Source: Sphingomonas citricola (GTDB lineage Bacteria > Pseudomonadota > Alphaproteobacteria > Sphingomonadales > Sphingomonadaceae). Taken from it: a stretch of DNA of 64,000 nucleotides. Made by a program: the position numbers and the translations under genes. The stretch spans positions 124,001-188,000 of the forward strand of contig NZ_JAHXZM010000004.1 in NCBI RefSeq assembly GCF_019429535.1, written 5' to 3'. This document shows positions 24,889 through 33,465 of the stretch, in pieces. Each line of letters starts with the position of its first letter. Within the stretch, counting starts at the first letter, position 1. Under the pieces are notes generated by a model that saw nothing but the letters and a program-made list of their open reading frames with translations, had not been told where the DNA came from and searched no databases.

Positions 24889-26265
24889 ATGACCGCGATT
24901 GCCAGCCTTTTGTCGACCACCGCCGCCGTGGCGCCGCCGATCACGGTCGCTGGCGCCGCGACGACTCCCCTCGCCACCTTCCTTGACCTGCTGCCGTCGC
25001 CCGGCCAGCCGGTGGCGGGGTCGGACGCGGTCGACGAGCGGCAAGACGATGCCGGCGACGGCAAGACCGTGCCGCAGCGGAATGAGGACGACGACGCGCT
25101 GGCGTGGCTCGGGGTGCCACCGGTGATGGCTTTCGCGATTCCCGGGGACTTGCCCGCCCCCGCGGCGAATGCAGCCGGGATCGCGCCGACCGGCACGAGC
25201 GCTCGGATCACTTCGTACCAGGGGACCGGGCAGCATAGAACGGACCTGCCGTCTCTGATTTCGCGCGACGTGCTGCCCGGCCCGACGCTGTCCGATACGG
25301 ACGGTAGCCGGACGGTCGCCCCCGCGCCCGAGCAGCGTGCCGCACTCGCCCCACCGACGGTACCGCTGCCGGGTATTGCTGCCGATGGGGGCCCCGCAAT
25401 GCCAGCTGATCGACCGGTGACCGACCTGGTCGTGCCGCAGCGCCTCGCTTCCGGTCTCGCCGGCGTGCCGATCGCGGGTGTGCCGGCGGTCGCGGATACG
25501 AAGGACACAGCGACTGGGACCGCCTCCCCCACCGGCGGCACAACAGCGCGCGAACCGGCGGCGTTCGCGTCGTCGCGGCGCGGCGGCAGTGACGCGGTAC
25601 CACGCACCGCCAGTTCAATCGCGCCACCCGCCCGAGCGGCAACGATGCCCACCGAATTGCCGCAGGCCGCCACCGCTGCGCCGGCGGCGCGCGTGTTCGC
25701 CGCCGCGATCCACCGTGCGCTGGGCGAGCAGGATCAGCGTCCCGCGGTTGAGGCCACGCCGCCCGCCTCCGCCTATACGACACCAATTGCCACGGTGACC
25801 GCCGCCGGAGCGGCACAAGGGGGCGCGCTCGACATGCGGCATGCCGCGTGGCCGGCGGCGATGATCGAGCGGATCGCGACGATGCGCGACATGGCGGCGG
25901 AGCACGATACGCGGCTGCGATTGTCACCCGACATGCTGGGCACGATCGACGTCTCGCTGAGGCGCGACGGTGACGCGGTGCAGGTACAGATTTCCGCCGA
26001 GCAGGCGCAGACGCGCCAGCTGCTCGCCGAAGCGCAGCCGCGGTTGACCGAACTTGCGGATGCGCGCGGCGTGAAGCTCCACCTGACGAGTGGTCAGTCG
26101 GGCGCGACGGGACAACAGCCCGGCGGTGGCAATGGCATGGGTGGCGGCGGCGGCACGGGCGGCGACGCACCGCGCCAGCAGTCCGCCCCCGCTACATCCC
26201 TTTTCACCCGGCCGCGCAGCGTCGCCGAGCGCGACGACGCGGCCAATGACGAACGAATTGCCTGA
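24889..26265 (+). CDS. fliK: Flagellar hook-length control protein FliK
   Basis: FliK measures the hook and switches export from hook to filament substrates. The 458-residue protein has a long low-complexity, Pro/Ala/Thr-rich N-terminal ruler region. The C-terminal Flg_hook domain is LRLSPDMLGTIDVSLRRDGD followed by AVQVQISAEQAQTRQLLAEA, the core that binds FlhB. A Gly-rich tail follows. Position between fliJ and fliL fits. Its partner FlhB is encoded at 30735-31859. Confidence 0.87.
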   Translation: MTAIASLLSTTAAVAPPITVAGAATTPLATFLDLLPSPGQPVAGSDAVDERQDDAGDGKTVPQRNEDDDALAWLGVPPVMAFAIPGDLPAPAANAAGIAPTGTSARITSYQGTGQHRTDLPSLISRDVLPGPTLSDTDGSRTVAPAPEQRAALAPPTVPLPGIAADGGPAMPADRPVTDLVVPQRLASGLAGVPIAGVPAVADTKDTATGTASPTGGTTAREPAAFASSRRGGSDAVPRTASSIAPPARAATMPTELPQAATAAPAARVFAAAIHRALGEQDQRPAVEATPPASAYTTPIATVTAAGAAQGGALDMRHAAWPAAMIERIATMRDMAAEHDTRLRLSPDMLGTIDVSLRRDGDAVQVQISAEQAQTRQLLAEAQPRLTELADARGVKLHLTSGQSGATGQQPGGGNGMGGGGGTGGDAPRQQSAPATSLFTRPRSVAERDDAANDERIA

Positions 26266-26276
26266 GGAGGTAACCC

Positions 26277-26918
26277 ATGAGCGAGAAGGAAGAAGCCGCG
26301 CCCAAGAAGAAGGGCAAGCTGGTCAAGATCGTCGGGCTGGTGCTCGGCATCGGCGTGCTGGTCGGTGGCGGCGTCGGCGCGGGCCTGTACGCGGCCAGCA
26401 GCGGGATGATCGGCGGCGGCGCGCACGCCGAGGCGAAGGAAGACCCGAACAAGCCGCACCTGGTCCCGAAGTCGGCGCAGAAGCGCGCGGGCGAAGGCGG
26501 CGGTGAAGGCGAAGGTGGCCACGGCGGCGGCGGCGGCGAAGAGGCGGCGGGTGCCAGCCACGGCGGTATCCCGACGCCCGAGAGCATGGCGGGGGACAAG
26601 TTCGCGTCCAACTACTACCCGATGGAGAAGGAGTTCACCTCCAACCTGCAGGATTCGACGCATTTCGTTCAGGTCGGGGTCGCGATCTCGACGCCGTACG
26701 ACGACAAGGTGATCGAGCATCTGAAAACCAACGACATCGCGATCCGATCGGCGATCCTGATGACGCTCGGCGACACGACCGAGGAGCAGGTGTTCACCAG
26801 CCAGGGCAAGCAGCAGTTGGCGCGCAAGCTGGTCGCCGCGATCAACGGCGTGCTCGAACAAAAGGAAGGTTTCGGCGGCGTCAGTAACGTCTACTTTACC
26901 AATTTCGTTGTTCAGTGA
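26277..26918 (+). CDS. fliL: Flagellar basal body-associated protein FliL
   Basis: FliL is a single-pass inner-membrane protein around the stator. The 213-residue product has a Lys-rich N-terminus and one membrane helix (KIVGLVLGIGVLVGGGVGAG). A Gly/Glu/His-rich linker follows, then a periplasmic stomatin-like domain ending GFGGVSNVYFTNFVVQ, the usual FliL terminus. A strong GAGGAGG ribosome site lies just upstream. The Gly-rich linker is unusually long. Confidence 0.88.
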   Translation: MSEKEEAAPKKKGKLVKIVGLVLGIGVLVGGGVGAGLYAASSGMIGGGAHAEAKEDPNKPHLVPKSAQKRAGEGGGEGEGGHGGGGGEEAAGASHGGIPTPESMAGDKFASNYYPMEKEFTSNLQDSTHFVQVGVAISTPYDDKVIEHLKTNDIAIRSAILMTLGDTTEEQVFTSQGKQQLARKLVAAINGVLEQKEGFGGVSNVYFTNFVVQ

Positions 26919-26924
26919 ACGGGC

Positions 26925-27887
26925 ATGGTTAACAGGCCCGCAACCCCCGAATCAGCCGCTGCCCGCAAGGGGCAGCGCACCGCGTCCGAGCGGCGCGAGC
27001 GGTCGCGCGAGCAGGTCGGCGCCGATGCGGGGCTGCTGGGCCAGAGCAAGCTCCACCCTTTCGGCGATCTCCACACGCTGCAGCATCTGTCGGCACGGCT
27101 GGCGCGCAACCTGCGCCCCGTGTTCGAGGGCTATATGCGGACCGAGACGCGCTGCTGGGCAGAGCCGCTCGAGGTCGTCCGCTTCTCCGACTATCGCAGC
27201 GAGCGCGGCGACGCGCTGACCGCGTGGCTGCCGATGGGGATGGACGGTCGCGTGATGCTGTGCGCGGTCGACGGCGCGTTCGTCGTCGGGCTGCTCGACA
27301 TCTTTTTCGGCGGGAGCGGCACCGATCCCGTCACCGCGACCGACCTGTCGCCCGCCGCTGAGGCGCTGGTGACGCGGCTGGGCGCCGGGATCGCCGATCA
27401 GCTCGAGCTGACGTGGGAGCCGGTGGCGCGCGCCGCCTTCTCGGTCGGCGGCTGCGAAACCAACGCCGCGCACGTGTCGGGAATCGAGAACGACGAGGTC
27501 ATGGTCGTCACGCGCTTCGGCGTCGCGGGCGAGCAGGGCGCGCCGGTGTTCGTCGACCTGCTCTACCCGGTCGCAGCGCTCAAGCCGTTCACCCAGGTGC
27601 TGACCGGCAAGGTCGTCGCCAAGCCCGCCGAGGCCGACGCCCAGTGGCAATTATCGCTGACGCGCGCGGCGATGACGGTGCGGATGCCCGTCCGCTCGGT
27701 GCTGGCCGAGCCGGTGCTGCCGTTGCGCCGGTTGATGGACCTGAAGCCCGGCGACATCATCCCGATCGCGTTCAACAACGATGTGCCGATCGTGATCGGC
27801 GACACCTGCGTCGGCACCGGCACCGTCGGCACCTCGAACGGTCGCGCCGCGATCCGCATTTCCAAGCTCGAAGGACCTATCGCATGA
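26925..27887 (+). CDS. fliM: Flagellar motor switch protein FliM
   Basis: FliM is the C-ring component that receives the CheY-P signal. The 320-residue protein contains LHPFGDLHTLQHLSARLARN and VDGAFVVGLLDIFFGGSGTD, matching the FliM middle domain. The C-terminal SpoA domain includes RRLMDLKPGDIIPIAFNNDV. The N-terminal CheY-binding peptide is not obvious; the protein starts instead with a charged, Ala-rich stretch. It overlaps fliN by 4 bp. Confidence 0.9.
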   Translation: MVNRPATPESAAARKGQRTASERRERSREQVGADAGLLGQSKLHPFGDLHTLQHLSARLARNLRPVFEGYMRTETRCWAEPLEVVRFSDYRSERGDALTAWLPMGMDGRVMLCAVDGAFVVGLLDIFFGGSGTDPVTATDLSPAAEALVTRLGAGIADQLELTWEPVARAAFSVGGCETNAAHVSGIENDEVMVVTRFGVAGEQGAPVFVDLLYPVAALKPFTQVLTGKVVAKPAEADAQWQLSLTRAAMTVRMPVRSVLAEPVLPLRRLMDLKPGDIIPIAFNNDVPIVIGDTCVGTGTVGTSNGRAAIRISKLEGPIA

Positions 27888-28174
27888 ACGACATGACCGC
27901 CGATTTCGCGGTGGACGCCGCCGTGGCGGCCAATCTGCGGCTGTTGCAGGACGTCGACGTCAAGCTGACAGTCGAGATCGGCTCGACCACGCTCGCGTTG
28001 CGCGAACTGCTGGCGCTGGGCGAAGGCAGCGTGATCGAGCTCGACCGCCAGGCGGGCGAATTGCTCGACGTATTCGTCAACGGCACGCTGATCGGCCGCG
28101 GCGAGGTGGTGACGGTGGGCGAACGCTTCGGCGTCAAGCTGCTCGAGCTCGTCTCGCCCGAGAAGCGCGGCTGA
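27884..28174 (+). CDS. fliN: Flagellar motor switch protein FliN
   Basis: FliN forms the base of the C-ring with FliM. The 96-residue product starts at the ATG at 27884, inside a longer open frame, and overlaps the fliM stop. It is almost entirely the SpoA domain: LLQDVDVKLTVEIGSTTLAL, then LALGEGSVIELDRQAGELLD and VNGTLIGRGEVVTVGERFGV. Confidence 0.93.
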   Translation: MNDMTADFAVDAAVAANLRLLQDVDVKLTVEIGSTTLALRELLALGEGSVIELDRQAGELLDVFVNGTLIGRGEVVTVGERFGVKLLELVSPEKRG

Positions 28175-28185
28175 GGCCAGGCGCG

Positions 28186-28530
28186 ATGATGTGGACTTAC
28201 GTGCTCAAGCTGATCGTGCTGTTGCCGCTGGTGTGCGGGCTGATGATCGGTTCGCTGTACCTGTGGCGCAAGCTGGAGACGCGGATGCCCGGTGCGGCGG
28301 CGACGCGGACGATCGCGGTGCGTGAGACGATGATGATCTCGCCCGGGGTCAAGCTGGCGGTGGTCGATTTCGAGGGGCGCCGCCTGCTCGTGTCGGTCAC
28401 GCGCACGGGCGTGACGCTGGTCGACAAGGGCGGCGCAGCGCCGGCGGCCGACGAGGTCCAGCCCGTCGCCGCCGCGACGCCGTCGTTCCGCGACGCGCTC
28501 GCCAACCTGACCCGGGGATCGCGCGCGTGA
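28186..28530 (+). CDS. fliO: Flagellar biosynthesis protein FliO
   Basis: FliO assists assembly of the FliP ring of the export gate. The 114-residue protein has one N-terminal membrane helix (LKLIVLLPLVCGLMIGSLYL) and a small cytoplasmic domain with AVRETMMISPGVKLAVVDFE followed by GRRLLVSVTRTGVTLV, typical of FliO. It lies between fliN and fliP and overlaps fliP by 4 bp (GTGA). Confidence 0.85.
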   Translation: MMWTYVLKLIVLLPLVCGLMIGSLYLWRKLETRMPGAAATRTIAVRETMMISPGVKLAVVDFEGRRLLVSVTRTGVTLVDKGGAAPAADEVQPVAAATPSFRDALANLTRGSRA

Positions 28531-29423
28531 GTATCACGGTCACCCGCACCGGGCGCGGCCCCGCGCTGATCGCGCCGGTTTCGCCCCCGCGCCAGCCCGC
28601 GCACGGCTGGGTCCGCCTCGCGCTGGCGCTCGCTGCAATTGTCATCATGCTGTGCATCGCGGCGCCCGCGTTCGCGCAGGTCGCTCCCCCCGCCGGCGCA
28701 CCCGCCGCGCCCGCGCCGGGTGTGGGCGACGCGATCGACCGCGCGCTCGGCCAGCTCTCGCGCGGGGATGCGAACGCGACGCCCGGCGGCGGATCGCTGT
28801 CGCTGTCGCTTCAGGTCCTCATCATCATGGGGCTGCTCACGGTGCTGCCCGGCATCGTGCTGATGATGACCAGCTTCACGCGGATCATCATCGTGCTGTC
28901 GATCCTCAGGCAGGCGATGGGATTGCAGCAGACCCCGCCCAACCAGGTGCTGATCGGGCTGTCGCTGTTCCTCAGCTTTTTCGTGATGGCGCCGGTGGTG
29001 AACCAGATCAACGTGAACGCGATCCAGCCCTATGCCGCCGGCCGGTTGAACGGCACGCAGCTGATCTCGACCGCAGGCGCGCCGCTGCACGATTTCATGG
29101 CCAAGCAGACGCGGGTCAAGGACGTGACGATGTTCGCCGAGATGGCGAAGTCGGGGCCGTACGCTCGCCCGAGCGACATCCCCTATTCGGTGCTGCTGCC
29201 CGCGTTCGTGACCAGCGAGTTGAAGACCGCGTTCCAGATCGGGTTCCTCGTGTTCCTGCCGTTCATCGTCATCGACCTGGTGGTCGCGACGGTGCTGATG
29301 GCGCTGGGCATGATGATGCTGTCGCCGACGATCATCTCGCTGCCGTTCAAGCTGCTGTTGTTCGTGCTGGTCGACGGCTGGGCGCTGACCATGGGCAGCC
29401 TCGCCAATTCGTTCGCGACCTGA
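28527..29423 (+). CDS. fliP: Flagellar export gate protein FliP
   Basis: FliP forms the core of the export channel with FliQ and FliR. The start is a GTG at 28527 overlapping fliO. The 298-residue protein has a cleavable signal region (LCIAAPAFAQ) and the conserved block MTSFTRIIIVLSILRQAMGL followed by QQTPPNQVLIGLSLFLSFFV. The C-terminal membrane region has DLVVATVLMALGMMMLSP. All are hallmark FliP motifs. Confidence 0.95.
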   Translation: MSITVTRTGRGPALIAPVSPPRQPAHGWVRLALALAAIVIMLCIAAPAFAQVAPPAGAPAAPAPGVGDAIDRALGQLSRGDANATPGGGSLSLSLQVLIIMGLLTVLPGIVLMMTSFTRIIIVLSILRQAMGLQQTPPNQVLIGLSLFLSFFVMAPVVNQINVNAIQPYAAGRLNGTQLISTAGAPLHDFMAKQTRVKDVTMFAEMAKSGPYARPSDIPYSVLLPAFVTSELKTAFQIGFLVFLPFIVIDLVVATVLMALGMMMLSPTIISLPFKLLLFVLVDGWALTMGSLANSFAT

Positions 29424-29465
29424 CGTACCCGCCCTACCCGACCGACCTCTCGCGGAATTCAACCG

Positions 29466-29747
29466 ATGCAGCCCCTCGCCGACGCCGACTATTTCCTGAC
29501 GATCGCAAACCAGACGATGTGGGTACTGGCGCTCGCCGCTGCGCCGATCCTGATCCCGGCGCTGTTGTCCGGCCTGATTCTCGGCATGGTGCAGGCGGCG
29601 ACCTCGATCCAGGAGCAGACCTTGTCGTTCGTGCCCAAGCTGATCGTGGTGGCGGTATCGATCATGATCTTCGGCGCGATGATCTTGGGATTGCTGAGCG
29701 ATTTCACGACCGAGATCTTCGCGCGTATTCCGGATCTGGTGCGGTGA
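29466..29747 (+). CDS. fliQ: Flagellar export gate protein FliQ
   Basis: FliQ is a two-helix membrane subunit of the export gate. The 93-residue length is standard. Helix one is MWVLALAAAPILIPALLSGL, then the conserved QAATSIQEQTLSFVPKLIVV leads into helix two. It is followed by a 214-bp spacer, the longest break inside the fliE-flhB run, which contains a structured repeat. Confidence 0.94.
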   Translation: MQPLADADYFLTIANQTMWVLALAAAPILIPALLSGLILGMVQAATSIQEQTLSFVPKLIVVAVSIMIFGAMILGLLSDFTTEIFARIPDLVR

Positions 29748-29785
29748 GGCGCAGTGCCAGCGCGGCCACGCCCGCGCGTCCGGCA

Positions 29786-29841
29786 CAAGCCCGGCCGGCG
29801 GGGCGGAAGCCCCGTCCGACGACGCGGCTTTGCCGCGGCGG
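29786..29841 (+). repeat. Dispersed two-hairpin repeat, family 2, copy A
   Basis: The element consists of CCGGCCGGCGGG, a hairpin GGGGC-GGAA-GCCCC, a GTCCGACGA linker, and a second hairpin CGCGGC-TTT-GCCGCG. The same layout occurs on the minus strand at 61494-61558 with altered but still paired stems. Downstream, CCGCGGC-AGA-GCCGCGTCGTCG (29871-29892) is an inverted partial copy of the second hairpin, so the whole spacer is strongly palindromic. It sits between fliQ and fliR. Confidence 0.65.
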
Positions 29842-29961
29842 GATTGACCGCACGGACGTAACCACGCCGCGGCAGAGCCGCGTCGTCGAACAAACGCTTC
29901 GCGCCTGCCGGCCGCGCTTGGTTGCGTGGGCTGCGGCCCGCAGCCTCTCGCACCCTGCGCG

Positions 29962-30735
29962 ATGCTAGGTTTCGGCCTGGCCATCGAGCCGCAGCTCTGG
30001 GCGCTGCTGTTCGTGATGATCCGCGTGGGCGCGGCGCTGATCGCGGCGCCCGTGTTCGGCAACGTGTCCGTGCCGCTACCGGTGCGCGTCGCCTTGTCGG
30101 GCGCGATCGCGGTGCTGGTGCTCGGCACCAACACGATCCAGGCGCCGGCCGAGATCTTCACGCTGACCACGATCCTGTCGGTCGTTGCCGAGGCGCTAGT
30201 CGGACTCGCACTCGGCTTCGTGCTCCAGATCGCGTTCGCAGCACCACTTGTTGCAGGCGAGATCATCGGCGGCGCGATGGGAATCGGCTTTGCCAACATG
30301 ATCGACCCCAATTCGGGGCGGTCTTCACCAGCGATCGGCCAGTTCCTGTCGATCATGCTGACGCTCCTGTTCCTGTCGCTCGACGGGCATCTGGTGCTCG
30401 TCGACATGGTCGTGCGCAGCTACCGCGCGATGCCGCCGGGTGCTGCGTGGCTGAGCGCGGGGCAGTTCCGCGACATTGCTTTATTCGGCGGCTACGCCTT
30501 TCTCGCTGGACTGCTGCTCGCACTGCCGGTCGGGTTCCTGCTCTTGTGCCTCAACCTCGTCATGGGAATGCTGTCGCGGTCGGCGCCCGCGCTCAACCTG
30601 TTCGCGATCGGCCTGCCCGCCAGCCTCGCGGTCGGTGTCGTCTCGATCGCGATCGCCTTCCCCGCGATGGGCGATTACCTGCAGGTCATCGTGCGTGAAG
30701 CGCTCGCCGCCGCGCAGAGCCTGGTGCTCGCCTGA
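29962..30735 (+). CDS. fliR: Flagellar export gate protein FliR
   Basis: FliR completes the FliPQR channel. From the ATG at 29962 the product is 257 residues (MLGFGLAIEPQLWALLFVMI); an earlier in-frame ATG at 29926 would add 12 non-conserved residues. Conserved features include APVFGNVSVPLPVRVALSGA and GEIIGGAMGIGFANMIDPNS, followed by the usual helices. The stop overlaps the flhB start (TGATG). Confidence 0.93.
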   Translation: MLGFGLAIEPQLWALLFVMIRVGAALIAAPVFGNVSVPLPVRVALSGAIAVLVLGTNTIQAPAEIFTLTTILSVVAEALVGLALGFVLQIAFAAPLVAGEIIGGAMGIGFANMIDPNSGRSSPAIGQFLSIMLTLLFLSLDGHLVLVDMVVRSYRAMPPGAAWLSAGQFRDIALFGGYAFLAGLLLALPVGFLLLCLNLVMGMLSRSAPALNLFAIGLPASLAVGVVSIAIAFPAMGDYLQVIVREALAAAQSLVLA

Positions 30736-31859
30736 TGTCGGAGGGTGGCGACAAGACAGAAGCCCCAACCGCCAAACGCCGCAAGGACGCGCGCGAGAAG
30801 GGCGACGTCCTCAAGTCGAAGGACCTCGCCACCGCGCTCGTCGTGCTGGCGGGCGTCGCGTGGATGATCTTCTTCGGACCGCAGTTGATCGCGGCGTGCA
30901 AGGCGGTGATGGCGGCGAGCTTCACCTTCGATCGCGGCGACGTCGAGGATTTCCAGCCGTGGCGCCCGCTGGTGCAGGCGGGGTGGCGGCTCGCGCCCGC
31001 GCTCGGCACGCTGTTCGCGATCACGATGGCGGCGGCGGTGGTCAGCCAGGCGGCACTCGGCAGCCTGTCGTTCAACGCCTCGATTCTCTCCCCCAAGGGC
31101 GGGCGGCTAAACCCGGCGTCGGGATTGAAACGCATTTTCGGCACGAACGGCTGGACCGAGCTCGGCAAGTCGCTGCTCAAGGTGATCCTGCTGGGCGCGA
31201 TCGGCGCCTACATGTTGTGGGGCGTGGCGCAGTCGAGCTTCGGCCTCGCTTATTCGAACATCAACCAGGCGATCTCGTCGCTCGGCTCGACGCTGACCGG
31301 CGTGCTGCTGGTGATGGCGATGGGGCTGGTCGGGATCGCGATGCTCGACGTGCCGCTCCAGATCATCCAGCTGCTCGGCAAACTCCGCATGACCAAGCAG
31401 GAGGTCAAGGACGAGCACAAGGAGAGCGAGGGCAACGCCGAGATGAAGGGGCATCAGCGCGCGCAGGCGCGTGCGATGCTGTCGGGCGGGGTGCGCAAGG
31501 CGGTATCGGAAGCGCATGTCGTGCTGACCAACCCGACGCATTTCGCGGTCGCGCTGCGCTACGATCGCGGGCGCGACCAGGTGCCGGTGGTGGTCGCGAA
31601 GGGCCGCGGCGCGACCGCGCTCGCGATCCGCGAGCTGGCGGGCGAGCGAGGCTTGCAGGTGCTCGAATATCCCGCGCTCGCGCGCGCGGTCTATTACACC
31701 AGTCGCGAGGGGCAGGAGGTGCGCGACGACCTCTACCTCGCGATCGCGACGGTGCTGGCGTTCGTGTTCGGGGTCAACGCTGCAGCTGGTGGGACGCAGC
31801 CGCCGGTCGAGGTGCCCGCGACCGCGCGGTTCGACGAACACGGTATCCAGCAGCGCTAA
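30735..31859 (+). CDS. flhB: Flagellar export switch protein FlhB
   Basis: FlhB is the export-gate protein that changes substrate specificity. The 374-residue product starts MSEGGDKTEAPTAKRRKDAR, the classic FlhB N-terminus. It has four membrane helices and the autocleavage motif NPTH at residues 266-269 within VVLTNPTHFAVALRYDRG. Partner FliK is at 24889-26265. The stop codon TAA forms part of the sigma-28 -35 box for fliD. Confidence 0.96.
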   Translation: MSEGGDKTEAPTAKRRKDAREKGDVLKSKDLATALVVLAGVAWMIFFGPQLIAACKAVMAASFTFDRGDVEDFQPWRPLVQAGWRLAPALGTLFAITMAAAVVSQAALGSLSFNASILSPKGGRLNPASGLKRIFGTNGWTELGKSLLKVILLGAIGAYMLWGVAQSSFGLAYSNINQAISSLGSTLTGVLLVMAMGLVGIAMLDVPLQIIQLLGKLRMTKQEVKDEHKESEGNAEMKGHQRAQARAMLSGGVRKAVSEAHVVLTNPTHFAVALRYDRGRDQVPVVVAKGRGATALAIRELAGERGLQVLEYPALARAVYYTSREGQEVRDDLYLAIATVLAFVFGVNAAAGGTQPPVEVPATARFDEHGIQQR

Positions 31860-31884
31860 AGGATGCGCGGCGACGGCCGTTTAA
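31857..31884 (+). promoter_or_regulatory. Sigma-28 promoter of fliD-fliS
   Basis: TAAA (31857-31860), a 15-bp spacer and GCCGTTTAA (31876-31884) closely match TAAA-N15-GCCGATAA. The -35 box contains the flhB stop codon. fliD starts at 31894 after a GAGG ribosome site. Confidence 0.7.
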
Positions 31885-31893
31885 CGAGGTGCC

Positions 31894-33429
31894 ATGACCA
31901 CGACCAGCGCCACGAGCGGCACGACGCCCACGCCGACGCCCACCGCGACGAAGTCGACGGCGAGTGTCACGACCTCGGCGACCAATTCGCTGCTGACCTC
32001 GCTCGGCACCGGATCGGGGGTCGACACGTCCAGCCTCGTCACCTCGCTGGTGGAGGCGCAGTTCGCGGCGAAAAAGGGCGCGCTGTCGACCAAGCTCGAC
32101 ACGATCACCTCGCAGATCTCCGCGGTCGCGACGCTGAAAAGCAACATCACCGATTTCACCAAGGCACTCGAAAATCTGGTGAAAGGCGGCACGCTCTCGT
32201 CGCAGCCGGTGGTGTCGAACGCGGGCGTGCTATCGGCGACGACGCTGACCGGCGGCAATCTGTCGGGGCTGAACAGCACGATCAAGGTGACGCAGCTCGC
32301 GACCGCGCAGACCGCGGTCAGCAGCAAGATCACGACCCCGAAGACGACGACGTTCGGCGAAGGCACGCTGACGTTGAAGATCGGGACGGCAAGCTATCAA
32401 GCGAACCCGAATGATGCGGACGGCAAACCGGTCCCAGATACCATGACTGGTCTTGCCGCGAGCAGTTCCTTCGACATCAAGATCGACCAGACGAACAACA
32501 CGCTGCCCGGTATCGCGGCCGCCATCAATGCCGCGAAGTCCGGTGTCACCGCGTCGGTGGTCACCGACGCCGACGGCGGCGCCTATCTCTCGCTGAAAGG
32601 GCCGACAGGCGCGGCGCAGGCTTTCTCGCTGATCGCGAGCGATCCATCGGGGGACTTGGCGCAGTTCGACGTCGGCAAGGGCGCGAGCGGCAGCTCGACG
32701 ATGGCGATCTCCAGCAAGTCGCAGAACGCGAAGCTGACGATGGACGGCGTCGAGGTCGAGCGCGCGTCGAACGAGGTGAGCGACCTGATCGCGGGCGCGA
32801 AGCTCAACCTGACGTCGGTCGGCACGACGACGCTGACGTCCAGTCGCCCGACCACCGCGATCACCAATGCGGTGGGTGATTTCGTCGATACCTACAACGG
32901 CATCGTCCAGACGATCAAGGAACAGACCGACCCGATCACCGGCGTGCTGCGCGCCGACCCGGCGGCGAAGAACCTGCTGCGCGCGTTGCAGGGGCTGACC
33001 AGCAAGGTGCTGAACAGCGGCGCGGCGGCAGGCGCACCGAGCACGCTGGCGGCAATCGGCGTGCGCACGACGCGCGAGGGGTTGCTGGAGGTTGACGACA
33101 CCGCCCTGACCGCGGCGATGACCAGCAACGCCGACGCGGTGGAGGCGATGTTCTCCTACGGCACGTCGAACGGCATCTTCTCGGCGATGCAGTCGCTGCA
33201 GTTGAACGCCACGAGTTCGATCTATGGTCTGGGCGCGTCGAACAGCAATTACCTGAAGTCGCGCACGAACGTGACCGACGCGCAGGGCAAGCTGACCGAT
33301 CAGGCAGCGGCGATGACCACGCGGCTGACGCAGCAATTCTCGAGCATGAATGCGAAGGTGTCGGCCTACAAGTCGACGCAATCGTTCATGCAGCAGCAGA
33401 TCGACCAATGGTCGAAGTCGTCGAACTGA
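31894..33429 (+). CDS. fliD: Flagellar filament cap protein FliD
   Basis: FliD caps the filament and helps flagellin subunits fold in place. The 511-residue product has the N-terminal region LLTSLGTGSGVDTSSLVTSL followed by VEAQFAAKKGALSTKLDTIT. The C-terminal domain includes FVDTYNGIVQTIKEQTDPIT and ends in a coiled coil (MTTRLTQQFSSMNAKVSAYK). The Thr-rich start (TTTSATSGTTPTPTPTATKS) is a low-complexity export region. It has its own sigma-28 promoter and precedes fliS. Confidence 0.93.
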   Translation: MTTTSATSGTTPTPTPTATKSTASVTTSATNSLLTSLGTGSGVDTSSLVTSLVEAQFAAKKGALSTKLDTITSQISAVATLKSNITDFTKALENLVKGGTLSSQPVVSNAGVLSATTLTGGNLSGLNSTIKVTQLATAQTAVSSKITTPKTTTFGEGTLTLKIGTASYQANPNDADGKPVPDTMTGLAASSSFDIKIDQTNNTLPGIAAAINAAKSGVTASVVTDADGGAYLSLKGPTGAAQAFSLIASDPSGDLAQFDVGKGASGSSTMAISSKSQNAKLTMDGVEVERASNEVSDLIAGAKLNLTSVGTTTLTSSRPTTAITNAVGDFVDTYNGIVQTIKEQTDPITGVLRADPAAKNLLRALQGLTSKVLNSGAAAGAPSTLAAIGVRTTREGLLEVDDTALTAAMTSNADAVEAMFSYGTSNGIFSAMQSLQLNATSSIYGLGASNSNYLKSRTNVTDAQGKLTDQAAAMTTRLTQQFSSMNAKVSAYKSTQSFMQQQIDQWSKSSN

Positions 33430-33465
33430 TGCGCCGGCCAGAGCCGACAACGGGGGCGAACTGAC

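Noticed and set aside
28197..30407. Long antisense open frame (736 codons) opposite fliO-fliR
   Set aside because: It runs across four certain genes and a repeat with low-complexity composition; no domain is visible.
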